From: an uncultured Bacteroidota bacterium
GTDB lineage: Bacteria > Bacteroidota > Bacteroidia > Chitinophagales > Chitinophagaceae
Direction: 5' to 3'
Length of the DNA stretch: 22,013 nucleotides
Assembly: GCA_903905685.1 (NCBI GenBank)
Contig: CAIVHI010000253.1
Coordinates: 1 to 22,013 of the forward strand
Under the pieces are notes generated by a model, which was not told where the DNA came from, did no database searches, and was given only the letters and a program-made list of their open reading frames with translations. A program made the translations under genes and the position numbers. Shown here one piece after another: positions 8,138 to 15,147 of the stretch (position 1 is the stretch's first letter; every line of letters begins with the position of its first letter).

Positions 8138-8470
8138 ATGCGCGATGGCGAAAACATATACGATGCCATTTACCAACTGGTGCGGTGCATTCCGCCCGGC
8201 AGGGTATCCAACTATGGCGCGATAGCAAAGGCAGTAGGCATGGCTTCGGGTGCGCGGGTGGTGGGCTATGCCATGAATGGGTGCCACAACATCAATCCAC
8301 CGGTGCCGGCACATAGGGTGGTGACCCGTAACGGCCTGCTCACGGGCCGCCACCATTTCTCCCCTCCCGAACTGATGCAGCAATTGCTGGAGCAGGAAGG
8401 CGTGCGCGTGGAAGACTTCAAGGTAGTGGATTTCGACAAGGTGTTTTGGGACCCCATGAAGGAACTATAG
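8138..8470 (+). CDS. Alkyltransferase-like protein (ATL), MGMT family without the acceptor cysteine
   Basis: This 110-residue protein has only the DNA-binding domain of O6-alkylguanine-DNA alkyltransferase. It shows the helix-turn-helix-region motif IPPGRVSNYGAIAKAVG (18-34), the arginine-finger region GARVVGYAMNG and the active-site equivalent PVPAHRVV (55-62). The PCHR cysteine that accepts the alkyl group is Ala58, so it cannot repair by transfer. Such ATL proteins bind O6-alkylguanine and hand it to nucleotide excision repair. E. coli YbaZ has Trp at this site. It is translated right after trmB with a 3-base gap; the functional reason for that pairing is not clear. Confidence 0.88.
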   Translation: MRDGENIYDAIYQLVRCIPPGRVSNYGAIAKAVGMASGARVVGYAMNGCHNINPPVPAHRVVTRNGLLTGRHHFSPPELMQQLLEQEGVRVEDFKVVDFDKVFWDPMKEL

Positions 8471-8485
8471 GCACCTACTGCCCAT

Positions 8486-8767
8486 TCAGCGAATCACGAT
8501 TTCGCTCACCACGCGCTCCCCAAAATAAAGGTTCACTTTGGTAATCAATTGGTCCTTACCCAGTTGCAACTCCTGTTTTAGTGCTGCCACATCGGTATAG
8601 ATGGTAAGTACCCGGTTTTCGAGGCTGGTGCTGCGGGTGTATCGGGCAATGGTTTTGCCCACGATAGCCTCCCATTCTTCGCGTATGCGCAGTTCGAATA
8701 CCTTTGGCTTCCATTGCGATTTCTCCAAAAGCAACTGCAATGCTTCCCCTATGCTGTACGAGCCCAT
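8486..8767 (-). CDS. DUF721 family protein (DciA-like fold)
   Basis: This 93-residue protein fits the DUF721 family: MGSYSIGEALQLLLEKS at the start, EEWEAIVGKTIARYT in the middle, then LTIYTDVAALKQEL and the ending VSEIVIR. Some family members (DciA) help load the DnaB replicative helicase, but in Bacteroidota the role of these short proteins is not established. The ATG at 8767 is chosen because similarity starts at MGSYSIGEA; the frame is open further upstream to 8983 but that part overlaps the metallophosphoesterase gene and looks non-coding. A promoter-like element lies 45 bases upstream, so it may be expressed separately from the gene before it. Confidence 0.8.
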   Translation of the reverse strand: MGSYSIGEALQLLLEKSQWKPKVFELRIREEWEAIVGKTIARYTRSTSLENRVLTIYTDVAALKQELQLGKDQLITKVNLYFGERVVSEIVIR

Positions 8768-8811
8768 GGTTTGGTAGGATTTGAAAATTGCGGGTTTGAA
8801 TGCCGCGACTG

Positions 8812-8839
8812 TAAAGGTACAGCTATCACAACTCCACAA
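8812..8839 (-). promoter_or_regulatory. Putative promoter of the DUF721 gene
   Basis: On the reverse strand TACCTTTA (8812-8819) lies 20 bases from a TTG (8837-8839), close to the Bacteroidota -33/-7 arrangement, with one mismatch in the -7 box. It overlaps the 3' end of the metallophosphoesterase gene. Confidence 0.4.
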
Positions 8840-9452
8840 CAACCGCCGGATTGAGGTGGCGATAGTCGGCGGAGAGAGAGGCCGCATTGATGTATTCCAC
8901 ACCATCGGCATCCATGCGCCCATAACCCTCGTGAATATGCCCGAACACGTGCACCTTTGGGCGTATCCTACCCACAGCTTCAAGCAAGTCTACACAGCCC
9001 ACGTGTATGCCCGAGTGGGTGCGGTCCATGATACCCCGAGGCGGACCATGGGTAATCAGGATATCGGTATTTGCCGGGATGAGGTCCCAATGTTTTTTGA
9101 TTTCGGGGCCGGGATGGCGGTTGAATGCCCAATTGTAGAAATAGGTGGTGATGGGTGAACCCCAGATACGCAGGCCTTCTACAACAACCTCAGAATCATC
9201 GAGATAGGTAACTCCTGCGGGTATGATGCGGGCTATTTCGGCAGCAGGCGTGTCTTCAAAATAGAAGTCATGATTGCCGGCAACCATGATTTTGTGCTTG
9301 TGGGGCCGGGCTGCAAACCAGTCCAAGAAATCGGCCACTTGGGAGTACAAACCCCGGCCGGTGCAGTCGCCTGCATGAATCAGGATGTCGCCTTCCGGCA
9401 CCGTCATGTCGTTGTGGAAACCGTGCGTGTCCGAAATTAAAACAAGTTTCAA
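8826..9452 (-). CDS. Calcineurin-like metallophosphoesterase
   Basis: This 208-residue protein has the metal-site motifs of the calcineurin-like phosphoesterase superfamily in order: ISDTHGFH (residues 6-13), HAGDCTG, VAGNHDFYF, ITHGPPRGI and VFGHIHEGYG. The set matches the small class III (MPPED/brain protein 239-like) group, in which phosphodiester substrates are cleaved using two metals; the substrate here cannot be told. The start is a TTG at 9450-9452: no in-frame ATG exists before the upstream stop, and the protein must begin with KLVLISDTHG. It is cytoplasmic, with no signal peptide. Confidence 0.88.
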   Translation of the reverse strand: MKLVLISDTHGFHNDMTVPEGDILIHAGDCTGRGLYSQVADFLDWFAARPHKHKIMVAGNHDFYFEDTPAAEIARIIPAGVTYLDDSEVVVEGLRIWGSPITTYFYNWAFNRHPGPEIKKHWDLIPANTDILITHGPPRGIMDRTHSGIHVGCVDLLEAVGRIRPKVHVFGHIHEGYGRMDADGVEYINAASLSADYRHLNPAVVVEL

Positions 9453-9485
9453 AGCCCGTTTTTTATGTATTTGTTAGGAGAGGCT

Positions 9486-9493
9486 CAAATGTA
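9486..9493 (-). promoter_or_regulatory. Putative -7 element (TACATTTG) for the metallophosphoesterase gene
   Basis: The reverse strand reads TACATTTG, an exact TAnnTTTG match, 34 bases upstream of the TTG start. Confidence 0.5.
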
Positions 9494-9568
9494 AAGAATG
9501 GGCACCGTAAATTTGCGTGATGCGGCATTTTATTTTTTTAAAACATCGAAATGCCACCCTACCTTCTG

Positions 9569-9665
9569 TGATTGGGCAAGTGCCGAGAAAAAGCATTTCC
9601 CGCCTAAAACTTCGATGCCGGTCGGCGGATAGGTATCGAGAACAGGCACTGGCAATCAGTTTTTT
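9569..9665 (+). other. Imperfect inverted repeat with following T-run, possible structured RNA
   Basis: TGATTGGGCAAGTGCC (9569-9584) pairs with GGCACTGGCAATCA (9645-9658) except for a small internal mismatch or bulge. A nested CCGCC/GGCGG pair can form inside, and TTTTTT follows at 9660-9665. This could be a structured leader, a small RNA or the end of a transcript; the sequence alone cannot decide. Confidence 0.3.
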
Positions 9666-9752
9666 GTACAGGGCGATTGAGAATATGTATAAAAGGTCGC
9701 CCCAACTTTGAAACAGCAATTAAATTGCAATTCACAATTCAATTATTTCGCT

Positions 9753-9760
9753 TATCTTCG
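9753..9760 (+). promoter_or_regulatory. Putative -7 element (TATCTTCG) for rpsO
   Basis: TATCTTCG is a common variant of the Bacteroidota -7 box and lies 40 bases upstream of the preferred rpsO start in an AT-rich context. A well-spaced TTG was not seen. Confidence 0.5.
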
Positions 9761-9800
9761 CGCTTCGAAAAAGACTGTTTATTTAAAAAAATCGATGCCG

Positions 9801-10073
9801 ATGTCTCATTTTACTGCCGAAAAAAAGGCAAACATTTTCAAAACCTTTGGCGGTTCAGAAACCAACACGGGTTCCATTGAAGCGCAAGTGGCCATGCTTA
9901 CCCAGCGTATCAACCACATCTCAGCCCACCTGAAAACCAACCGTAAAGATTTTTCTTCCAACCGCGGCCTTATGCTGCTCGTAGGTCGTAGGAAAAGGAT
10001 GCTCCAATACCTGAGCAACACCAACCTCGAATCTTACCGCAGTTTGATCGAGAAATTAGGTTTACGCAAATAA
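9801..10073 (+). CDS. rpsO: 30S ribosomal protein S15
   Basis: This 90-residue protein matches bacterial S15 (E. coli 89 residues) end to end: MSHFTAEKKANIFKTFGG, TGSIEAQVAMLTQRINHIS, then RGLMLLVGRRKRMLQYL and the ending SLIEKLGLRK. S15 binds the central domain of 16S rRNA early in 30S assembly. ATG at 9801 is chosen by alignment of length to E. coli; an ATG at 9795 would add two residues. It is followed by a terminator-like hairpin and then pnp, the conserved bacterial rpsO-pnp order. Confidence 0.95.
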   Translation: MSHFTAEKKANIFKTFGGSETNTGSIEAQVAMLTQRINHISAHLKTNRKDFSSNRGLMLLVGRRKRMLQYLSNTNLESYRSLIEKLGLRK

Positions 10074-10092
10074 TGTCCGATACATCGGGCCG

Positions 10093-10125
10093 TTCCCAAC
10101 TTCATGGAGTTGGGAATTGTTTTTT
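10093..10125 (+). terminator. Terminator-like hairpin between rpsO and pnp
   Basis: A perfect 9-bp stem (TTCCCAACT at 10093-10101 with 10108-10116) and a 6-base loop are followed by a T-rich tract (TTGTTTTTTATT). It should end or attenuate rpsO transcription and so lower read-through into pnp. Confidence 0.82.
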
Positions 10126-10146
10126 ATTATATAAAATATTTTTAAC

Positions 10147-12381
10147 ATGATTCCAAATCCCATAACCGTCTCCTACAAACTGGACGACGGCCGTGAAATA
10201 TCCATAGAGACGGGCCGAATGGCCCGCCAGGCCGATGGAGCAGCCGTTGTCCGCATGGGTAACTGCATGATTCTGGCAACGGTGGTTGCCAACAAAAACC
10301 CGAAACCGGGCCAATCCTTCTTCCCGCTTACCGTTGACTACCAAGAAAAATTTGCATCGGCAGGACGCATCCCCGGTTCCTTCTTCAAACGCGAAGGCCG
10401 CCTCAGCGATTACGAAATTTTGATTTCCCGCCTTATAGACCGCGCCTTGCGCCCCTTGTTTCCCGACGACTACCTGTGCGAAGTGCAGGTGTTGGTTACA
10501 TTGATTTCTTCCGACCCTGAAATCATGCCCGATTCACTGGCATGCCTCGCGGCATCGGCAGCATTGGCAGTGTCCGACGTGCCGATACAGGAAATCATTT
10601 CCGAAGTGCGCGTAGCCCGCATCAATGGCGATTATGTCATCAATCCCGGCCGCACTGCGGTTAAAGATGCCGACCTCAACATCATTCTGGCCGCCACCCA
10701 CAAGAACATTATGATGGTGGAAGGTGAAGCCAAAGAATGTGGCGAAGACGCCTTGGTAAAAGCAATAGAAGTGGGTCATGCCGCCGTGCAGGCCCAAGTG
10801 GCTTTGCAAGTGGAACTGCGCGACAAAGTTGCCGCCGGAGCCAAGCGCGAATATGCCAAGCCTTACACCAATGCCGCATTGGAATACCGCATTGCAGCCT
10901 ATGGCTCTGAGCGCATTTACACTATAGCCAAATCGGCATTGGGCAAGCACGAGCGCAACGACGCTTTCGACCAAGTGGAAGCCGACTTCAAGGCATCGCT
11001 CACCGAAGGCGAACTGACTGCCGAAGACATGGGCCTGGTACATATGTACTTCCACGACCTTGGCAAGAAAGTGATTCGCGAAATGATGCTGAACGAACAC
11101 GTGCGCCTCGACGGCCGCGGTTTGGAAGACGTTCGCCCCCTCACCATCGAGACCGACCCATTGCCTTCGCCACACGGCTCTGCACTGTTCACGCGCGGAG
11201 AAACCCAGTCATTGACCACGGTTACCCTCGGAACATCTGACGACGAATTGCTTGCGGAAACTGCGGCAACGTCCGACTACGTCAAATTCATATTGCACTA
11301 CAACTTCCCTCCGTTCTCAACCGGCGAAGTGAAGCCCATGCGCGGCCAAAGCCGCCGCGAGGTGGGACATGGCAATTTGGCCATGCGCTCACTGAAGCAA
11401 ATGCTGCCACAAGACTATCCTTACACAGTGCGTATCGTGTCCGACATTTTGGAATCCAACGGTTCCTCGTCAATGGCTACGGTTTGTGCAGGCTCTTTGG
11501 CGCTTATGGATGCCGGTGTGCCTTTCCCAAAACACGTAAGTGGTGTGGCCATGGGCCTGATATCGGGCGACAACAACCGTTTTGCAGTGCTTACCGACAT
11601 TCTGGGCGACGAAGACCACTTGGGAGATATGGACTTCAAAGTGACCGGCACCCGTGACGGCATCTGCGGTATCCAAATGGACATCAAGGTAGACGGATTG
11701 AGCATGGACGTGATGCGCCAGGCACTCGACCAAGCCAAGCGCGGCCGCCTGCACATCCTCAATGCCATGTATAGCTGCATCGAGGCACCTCGTGCCGACC
11801 TGAAGCCCCATGCACCCCGCATTGAGCAACTGACGATAGATCGCGAATTCATTGGTGCCGTAATAGGCCCGGGAGGCAAGATCATCCAAGAAATGCAGCG
11901 CGAAACGGGCACCAACATCAATATCGAAGAAGTAGGTGAGCAAGGCATCATCAAAATATTCTCTGCCAACCAGGAAGGGATTTTGAAAGCCAAAGCCCGC
12001 ATCCGCGAAATCGTTTGCGTTCCCGAAATTGGCGAGACCTACGAAGGCACGGTAAAGAGCATTGTACCCTTTGGCGCATTCATCGAGTTCATGCCCGGCA
12101 AGCAAGGATTGCTGCACATTTCAGAAGTAAGCTGGAAGCGCCTCGAGTCGCTGGACGGCATCATGAAGGAAGGCGACAAGGTAACCATCAAGCTGATAGG
12201 CACCGACCCCAAGACCGGCAAACTGCGCCTCAGCATGAAGGCGCTCACCGAAAAGCCCGAAGGCATGGAAAGCTCTGAAAGGCGCGAAGGCGGCGACAGG
12301 GGTGACCGTGGAGATCGCGGCGAGCGCCGTGACCGTGGCGACCGCGATAAAGACCGCGGCCCAAGGCCCAACCGCAACTAA
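10147..12381 (+). CDS. pnp: Polyribonucleotide nucleotidyltransferase (PNPase)
   Basis: This 744-residue enzyme degrades RNA 3' to 5' by phosphorolysis, releasing nucleoside diphosphates, and is a core part of mRNA turnover. The first RNase PH-like domain shows AGRIPGSFFKREGR and SRLIDRALRPLFP. An all-alpha linker follows, then the catalytic second PH domain with VRLDGRGLEDVRPL, GSALFTRGETQ and the ending GDEDHLGDMDFKVTGTRDG. A KH domain (IGAVIGPGGKIIQEMQ) and an S1 domain (GETYEGTVKSIVPFGAFIE) come next. The tail is a run of Gly-Asp-Arg repeats (GDRGDRGDRGERRDRGDRD), likely a disordered RNA-contacting extension. The start at 10147 matches the family N-terminus. It ends in a strong terminator. 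Confidence 0.98.
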   Translation: MIPNPITVSYKLDDGREISIETGRMARQADGAAVVRMGNCMILATVVANKNPKPGQSFFPLTVDYQEKFASAGRIPGSFFKREGRLSDYEILISRLIDRALRPLFPDDYLCEVQVLVTLISSDPEIMPDSLACLAASAALAVSDVPIQEIISEVRVARINGDYVINPGRTAVKDADLNIILAATHKNIMMVEGEAKECGEDALVKAIEVGHAAVQAQVALQVELRDKVAAGAKREYAKPYTNAALEYRIAAYGSERIYTIAKSALGKHERNDAFDQVEADFKASLTEGELTAEDMGLVHMYFHDLGKKVIREMMLNEHVRLDGRGLEDVRPLTIETDPLPSPHGSALFTRGETQSLTTVTLGTSDDELLAETAATSDYVKFILHYNFPPFSTGEVKPMRGQSRREVGHGNLAMRSLKQMLPQDYPYTVRIVSDILESNGSSSMATVCAGSLALMDAGVPFPKHVSGVAMGLISGDNNRFAVLTDILGDEDHLGDMDFKVTGTRDGICGIQMDIKVDGLSMDVMRQALDQAKRGRLHILNAMYSCIEAPRADLKPHAPRIEQLTIDREFIGAVIGPGGKIIQEMQRETGTNINIEEVGEQGIIKIFSANQEGILKAKARIREIVCVPEIGETYEGTVKSIVPFGAFIEFMPGKQGLLHISEVSWKRLESLDGIMKEGDKVTIKLIGTDPKTGKLRLSMKALTEKPEGMESSERREGGDRGDRGDRGERRDRGDRDKDRGPRPNRN

Positions 12382-12397
12382 GTTTTAACCAACACTT

Positions 12398-12889
12398 TCA
12401 ATACCACAGCCCGGGGTCATCAGCCTCGGGCTGTGTTTTTTTAGGGAGGCTGTTCAGCTCGTCGGCAATGGTCTCCATGATGGGCTCCAAATGGGTGCAC
12501 AGCAGGTCGTTGATGATGGCGGTGACCGCCATCAAATCGGTTTTTAGGATGTGGAACGAACGGGTATAAAACAGGGGCTTGGGCGAGATGTGGAGCTTGT
12601 CGGCAGGCACTTGCAGCGCCAGTGCCTGCTTGAGTGCCTGCTTTCGGTAGCAGGCGGCGGTATTCAACTCAATATCTATGTGCAGCGCAATGTAGGGCTT
12701 GCCCGGCACCTCTTGGTAAGACACTGCATACCAAGCTGCCTTCCCCAACTTGAACCTGCCGGGAAACATGATATAGCGCAAATTGTTCTTGGCACGGGCA
12801 TCCTTAGCCTCGGGCCGCAACTTGACCACCGAGGCATCCAGTTCTGCCCAATAAGGCAGCGTGGCGAGGTTTTCAATCTGTTTGTTCAT
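12398..12889 (-). CDS. Hypothetical protein of unrecognised family
   Basis: This 163-residue protein was not assigned to a family. It starts MNKQIENLATLPYWAELD and includes KNNLRYIMFPGRFKLGKAAWYAVSYQE, quoted here only to its overall character of mixed alpha/beta with aromatic residues. It has no signal peptide, transmembrane segment or obvious catalytic motif and is probably cytoplasmic. Confidence 0.6.
   Translation of the reverse strand: MNKQIENLATLPYWAELDASVVKLRPEAKDARAKNNLRYIMFPGRFKLGKAAWYAVSYQEVPGKPYIALHIDIELNTAACYRKQALKQALALQVPADKLHISPKPLFYTRSFHILKTDLMAVTAIINDLLCTHLEPIMETIADELNSLPKKTQPEADDPGLWY
12405..12442 (+). terminator. Rho-independent terminator of pnp
   Basis: Arms 12405-12416 (CACAGCCCGGGG) and 12424-12435 (CCTCGGGCTGTG) form a 12-bp stem with one G-U pair and a 7-base loop, followed by seven T (12436-12442). 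It starts 24 bases after the pnp stop and lies wholly inside the 3' end of the opposing gene. Confidence 0.9.
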
Positions 12890-13042
12890 AGGCCGGCCGA
12901 AATAAATGGGGCGGCAAAGTAAAGGAATCACGGGGATTTTTGGGGGGACGGACATGAACGCAATGCTCCACAGATAAAGTTGACCGTTTGGGGTGAGAGG
13001 TGTTAATTTTGAAACTGCTGCAAAACCCGCAATTCTTTGTTC

Positions 13043-13050
13043 TACCTTTG
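13043..13050 (+). promoter_or_regulatory. Putative -7 element (TACCTTTG) for the three-gene low-GC operon
   Basis: TACCTTTG matches TAnnTTTG exactly, 63 bases upstream of the first gene of the cassette. No well-spaced TTG was seen. Confidence 0.45.
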
Positions 13051-13113
13051 CCCAGTCCACCACATCGAGTGTTCTGCTGCCAAATGCCGGGTGTTTTATT
13101 GGACAGTTTATAA

Positions 13114-13869
13114 ATGTCTTATACTATGAACACATATACCAACACCAATCTTAGGGAAGTGGTTTGTAGATTCACTTTTCTCGACGACGGTGCAAAAAAA
13201 TGGGACAGCGGTTATTTCGGGCAGTTTTTTGATAAGATTAAGGATTTGGGGTTTTCGTCCCGACATGAACAAAGAGGCATACAGCTTACTGTTGGCGAGA
13301 ATGTGCAAGAAATTGCAGCCAATATGCCGGTGTTGAGGGAACTTGAATCCCAAATGGTTTTTCAGAACCCCGAAAAAGGTTTTGCCATAACGTTGGGCAA
13401 CAAAATCCTGTCATTCCATGTTTTGGGAGGAGGATATCGCAACTGGGAGACCTTTCAGTCGGATTTATTGGAACCCTACCTCAAGTTATATTTGGATTTG
13501 GGACTACATACCGAAGCCAACTATTGTCAAGTAGTTTACCTCAACCAATTCTCGATTGGTAAGGATGAAGCACTAAAAGATTATTTCACGATTGCAACAG
13601 ACCCCGTGAAGCATTTCGGACTTGAAGGAGCCGCGTTGATACAGAAGCGTTATGTCAACACCGACTTAGGTTACGGGTTGGTTTACAAGTTGATGGCAGA
13701 CGTAACAGCCGACGACAGGAAGTCGATTTATTTGGAGTGCGGAGCCGAGAGTTTGCCCACCACCCGCCGTGACGCCGAAGACTTGCCGGCATTGGCATCC
13801 CGTGTTCGTGAACCGATACGCGATTTTTTTGAAAACCTCATTACAGACCAATTAAGGGCCATCTTATGA
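13114..13869 (+). CDS. TIGR04255-like family protein
   Basis: This 251-residue protein resembles the TIGR04255 family of unknown function: an N-terminal NLREVVCRFTF strand, a middle FAITLGNKILSFHVLGG followed by YRNWETFQSDLL, and VVYLNQFSIGKDE. The family is patchily distributed in bacteria. No signal peptide or membrane segment is seen. The start is ATG 13114 or ATG 13126 (MNTYTNTNLREV). Its TGA overlaps the next ATG (ATGA at 13866-13869), so it is the first gene of a coupled three-gene operon. G+C is clearly lower than in the neighbouring housekeeping genes, which suggests horizontal acquisition. Family assignment is from pattern memory and moderate. Confidence 0.65.
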   Translation: MSYTMNTYTNTNLREVVCRFTFLDDGAKKWDSGYFGQFFDKIKDLGFSSRHEQRGIQLTVGENVQEIAANMPVLRELESQMVFQNPEKGFAITLGNKILSFHVLGGGYRNWETFQSDLLEPYLKLYLDLGLHTEANYCQVVYLNQFSIGKDEALKDYFTIATDPVKHFGLEGAALIQKRYVNTDLGYGLVYKLMADVTADDRKSIYLECGAESLPTTRRDAEDLPALASRVREPIRDFFENLITDQLRAIL

Positions 13870-14201
13870 CATCCGGAAATATTGCTCAGCAATCCCTTTT
13901 TATCACGGAAGTTAAATCGGCGTTCGTGGCCGGTGTTCCGGAAAACCGAAATATTCCGATATTGCACTATTTGATAAACGGCAATGAATTTGTCGATGAG
14001 AAATGGGCAAACATAACGTATACGTATAACTACTTCAACCCCTCGAATGGTTTTTTGCCCTATTCAGATTCCCATTTATTGAAGGCAGCGAATATTCTCT
14101 TTGAAGGTAGCCGGCGGGCCAGCCATGCTGAAATGGAGGCAATCAATGAAGCGTTGGCGATTTCAATATCAAGTACTCCTACCCGCCCTAATAGAAGATG
14201 A
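13866..14201 (+). CDS. Small protein of unknown function, middle gene of low-GC operon
   Basis: This 111-residue protein is not recognised. It has no signal peptide, transmembrane helix or known catalytic motif. It contains an aromatic, Asn-rich central part (ITYTYNYFNPSNGFLPYSD), followed by a helix-like stretch (ASHAEMEAINEALAISIS) and a short basic end. It starts on the ATGA overlap with the gene before and stops 1 base before the next gene's ATG. That arrangement supports it as a real gene and suggests that the three products act in a complex or at fixed ratio (inference). Confidence 0.6.
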   Translation: MTSGNIAQQSLFITEVKSAFVAGVPENRNIPILHYLINGNEFVDEKWANITYTYNYFNPSNGFLPYSDSHLLKAANILFEGSRRASHAEMEAINEALAISISSTPTRPNRR

Positions 14202-14202
14202 A

Positions 14203-14871
14203 ATGGCATTTCAGGATGTTGATTGGAATACCCTGTTTCCGGGCTATTTGACGTCGGGTCAAAAGGATCGATTGAAGGCTGCTTTGGAACAGTTCAGGCC
14301 GGCATACCGAGGCAACAGGATAAGCTATTCAGACTTTTACAAGGCTTCCCATGCCGAATTTCGCAATTTTATGCAGGGAGATTTGGTGAGAGACATGAGG
14401 TTACCCATATGGGATGACGTGAATGCCGTTTACGGAAAGGGATATTCCAACGCCCTGATTTTGACGAATACGTGCGACATCTCCAAGGACAATGCCCGGC
14501 CTACCAATTCAAAAGAATGCCTTTTGGCTCCCTTGGCCAATTTGTCCGACTATGTTGCTGCATTAAAAGGCAAACACTTACCGCAGGCGCAAATCGACTC
14601 TTTTGTCACAGCTTTGAAAAATCAGGAGATTACCAATCTGTTTTTCCTTCCTCCCTGCCCATCGAGCCATCACGAATCAATTGCCGTGTTGGATAAAGTA
14701 TTTTGGATAAATACCGGCGAGTTGAACGAATTGGTACCAACTATTGAAGAGGACAGGATTGCGTCGCTTAATCATTATGGGTACTACCTTTTTCTACTCA
14801 AACTATCCCACAATCTATGCAGGTTTCCCGAAACCGACGATAGGTGTGAGGCAACCATGTCGAAGTTGTGA
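14203..14871 (+). CDS. Hypothetical protein with NTCDIS motif, last gene of low-GC operon
   Basis: This 222-residue protein is not assigned to a named family. The notable part is QGDLVRDMRLPIWDD followed, some 11 residues later, by SNALILTNTCDISKDN and a LLAPLANLSDYV segment. A GDLV strand followed by a hydrophobic strand and a Cys-Asp pair loosely recalls SH3-like barrels of the MazF/PemK type, but this is weak inference. Further on it has LFFLPPCPSSHHESIAVLD, with possible Cys/His ligands. The start at ATG 14203, just after the TGA of the gene before (14199-14201), is preferred; the frame is open upstream to 14101 only as an overlap shadow. No membrane segment is seen. Confidence 0.6.
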   Translation: MAFQDVDWNTLFPGYLTSGQKDRLKAALEQFRPAYRGNRISYSDFYKASHAEFRNFMQGDLVRDMRLPIWDDVNAVYGKGYSNALILTNTCDISKDNARPTNSKECLLAPLANLSDYVAALKGKHLPQAQIDSFVTALKNQEITNLFFLPPCPSSHHESIAVLDKVFWINTGELNELVPTIEEDRIASLNHYGYYLFLLKLSHNLCRFPETDDRCEATMSKL

Positions 14872-15147
14872 GCTGGGGCATCCAATCAACGAGGATATCC
14901 CGACCTCCACCAGTGTCTAATGCCGGAAAGCGACTTTGAAACCAAGGGAGCATGAAATGGCAATGGGAATTGGACAAATGTGCGGATGGACAGAATTTCG
15001 CATTCCATCTCCCTCGACGCCCCTCGGAGACAGCATCCCATCAACTACTTAGACCTCACCCCATCCCACCCGGCATTAAATTTCACCAATAGGCCCTATA
15101 TATCTCGGATACCGGTAATTTTGCAGGCCTTTCCCCCATAACGACAA
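14872..15147. other. Intergenic region between low-GC operon and CDF gene
   Basis: This 276-base stretch shows no supported gene, tRNA or clear terminator. All short frames are broken by stops. Its last part holds the likely promoter of the cation transporter gene. Confidence 0.45.
15116..15123 (+). promoter_or_regulatory. Putative -7 element (TAATTTTG) for the CDF transporter
   Basis: TAATTTTG matches TAnnTTTG exactly, 24 bases before the ATG of the transporter gene. Confidence 0.5.

Larger units (their letters stand above)
9453..9800. other. 348-base intergenic region upstream of rpsO with a long imperfect hairpin
   Basis: No protein gene is supported here. It contains back-to-back promoter-like boxes, TACATTTG on the reverse strand and TAAATTTG (9508-9515) on the forward strand. 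A long imperfect inverted repeat (9569-9658) followed by six T comes next, and then the likely rpsO promoter. Confidence 0.5.

Noticed and set aside
10534..11175. Reverse-strand open frame inside pnp
   Set aside because: It lies wholly within a clearly conserved PNPase coding region and has His/Phe/Val-rich shadow composition with no family motifs.
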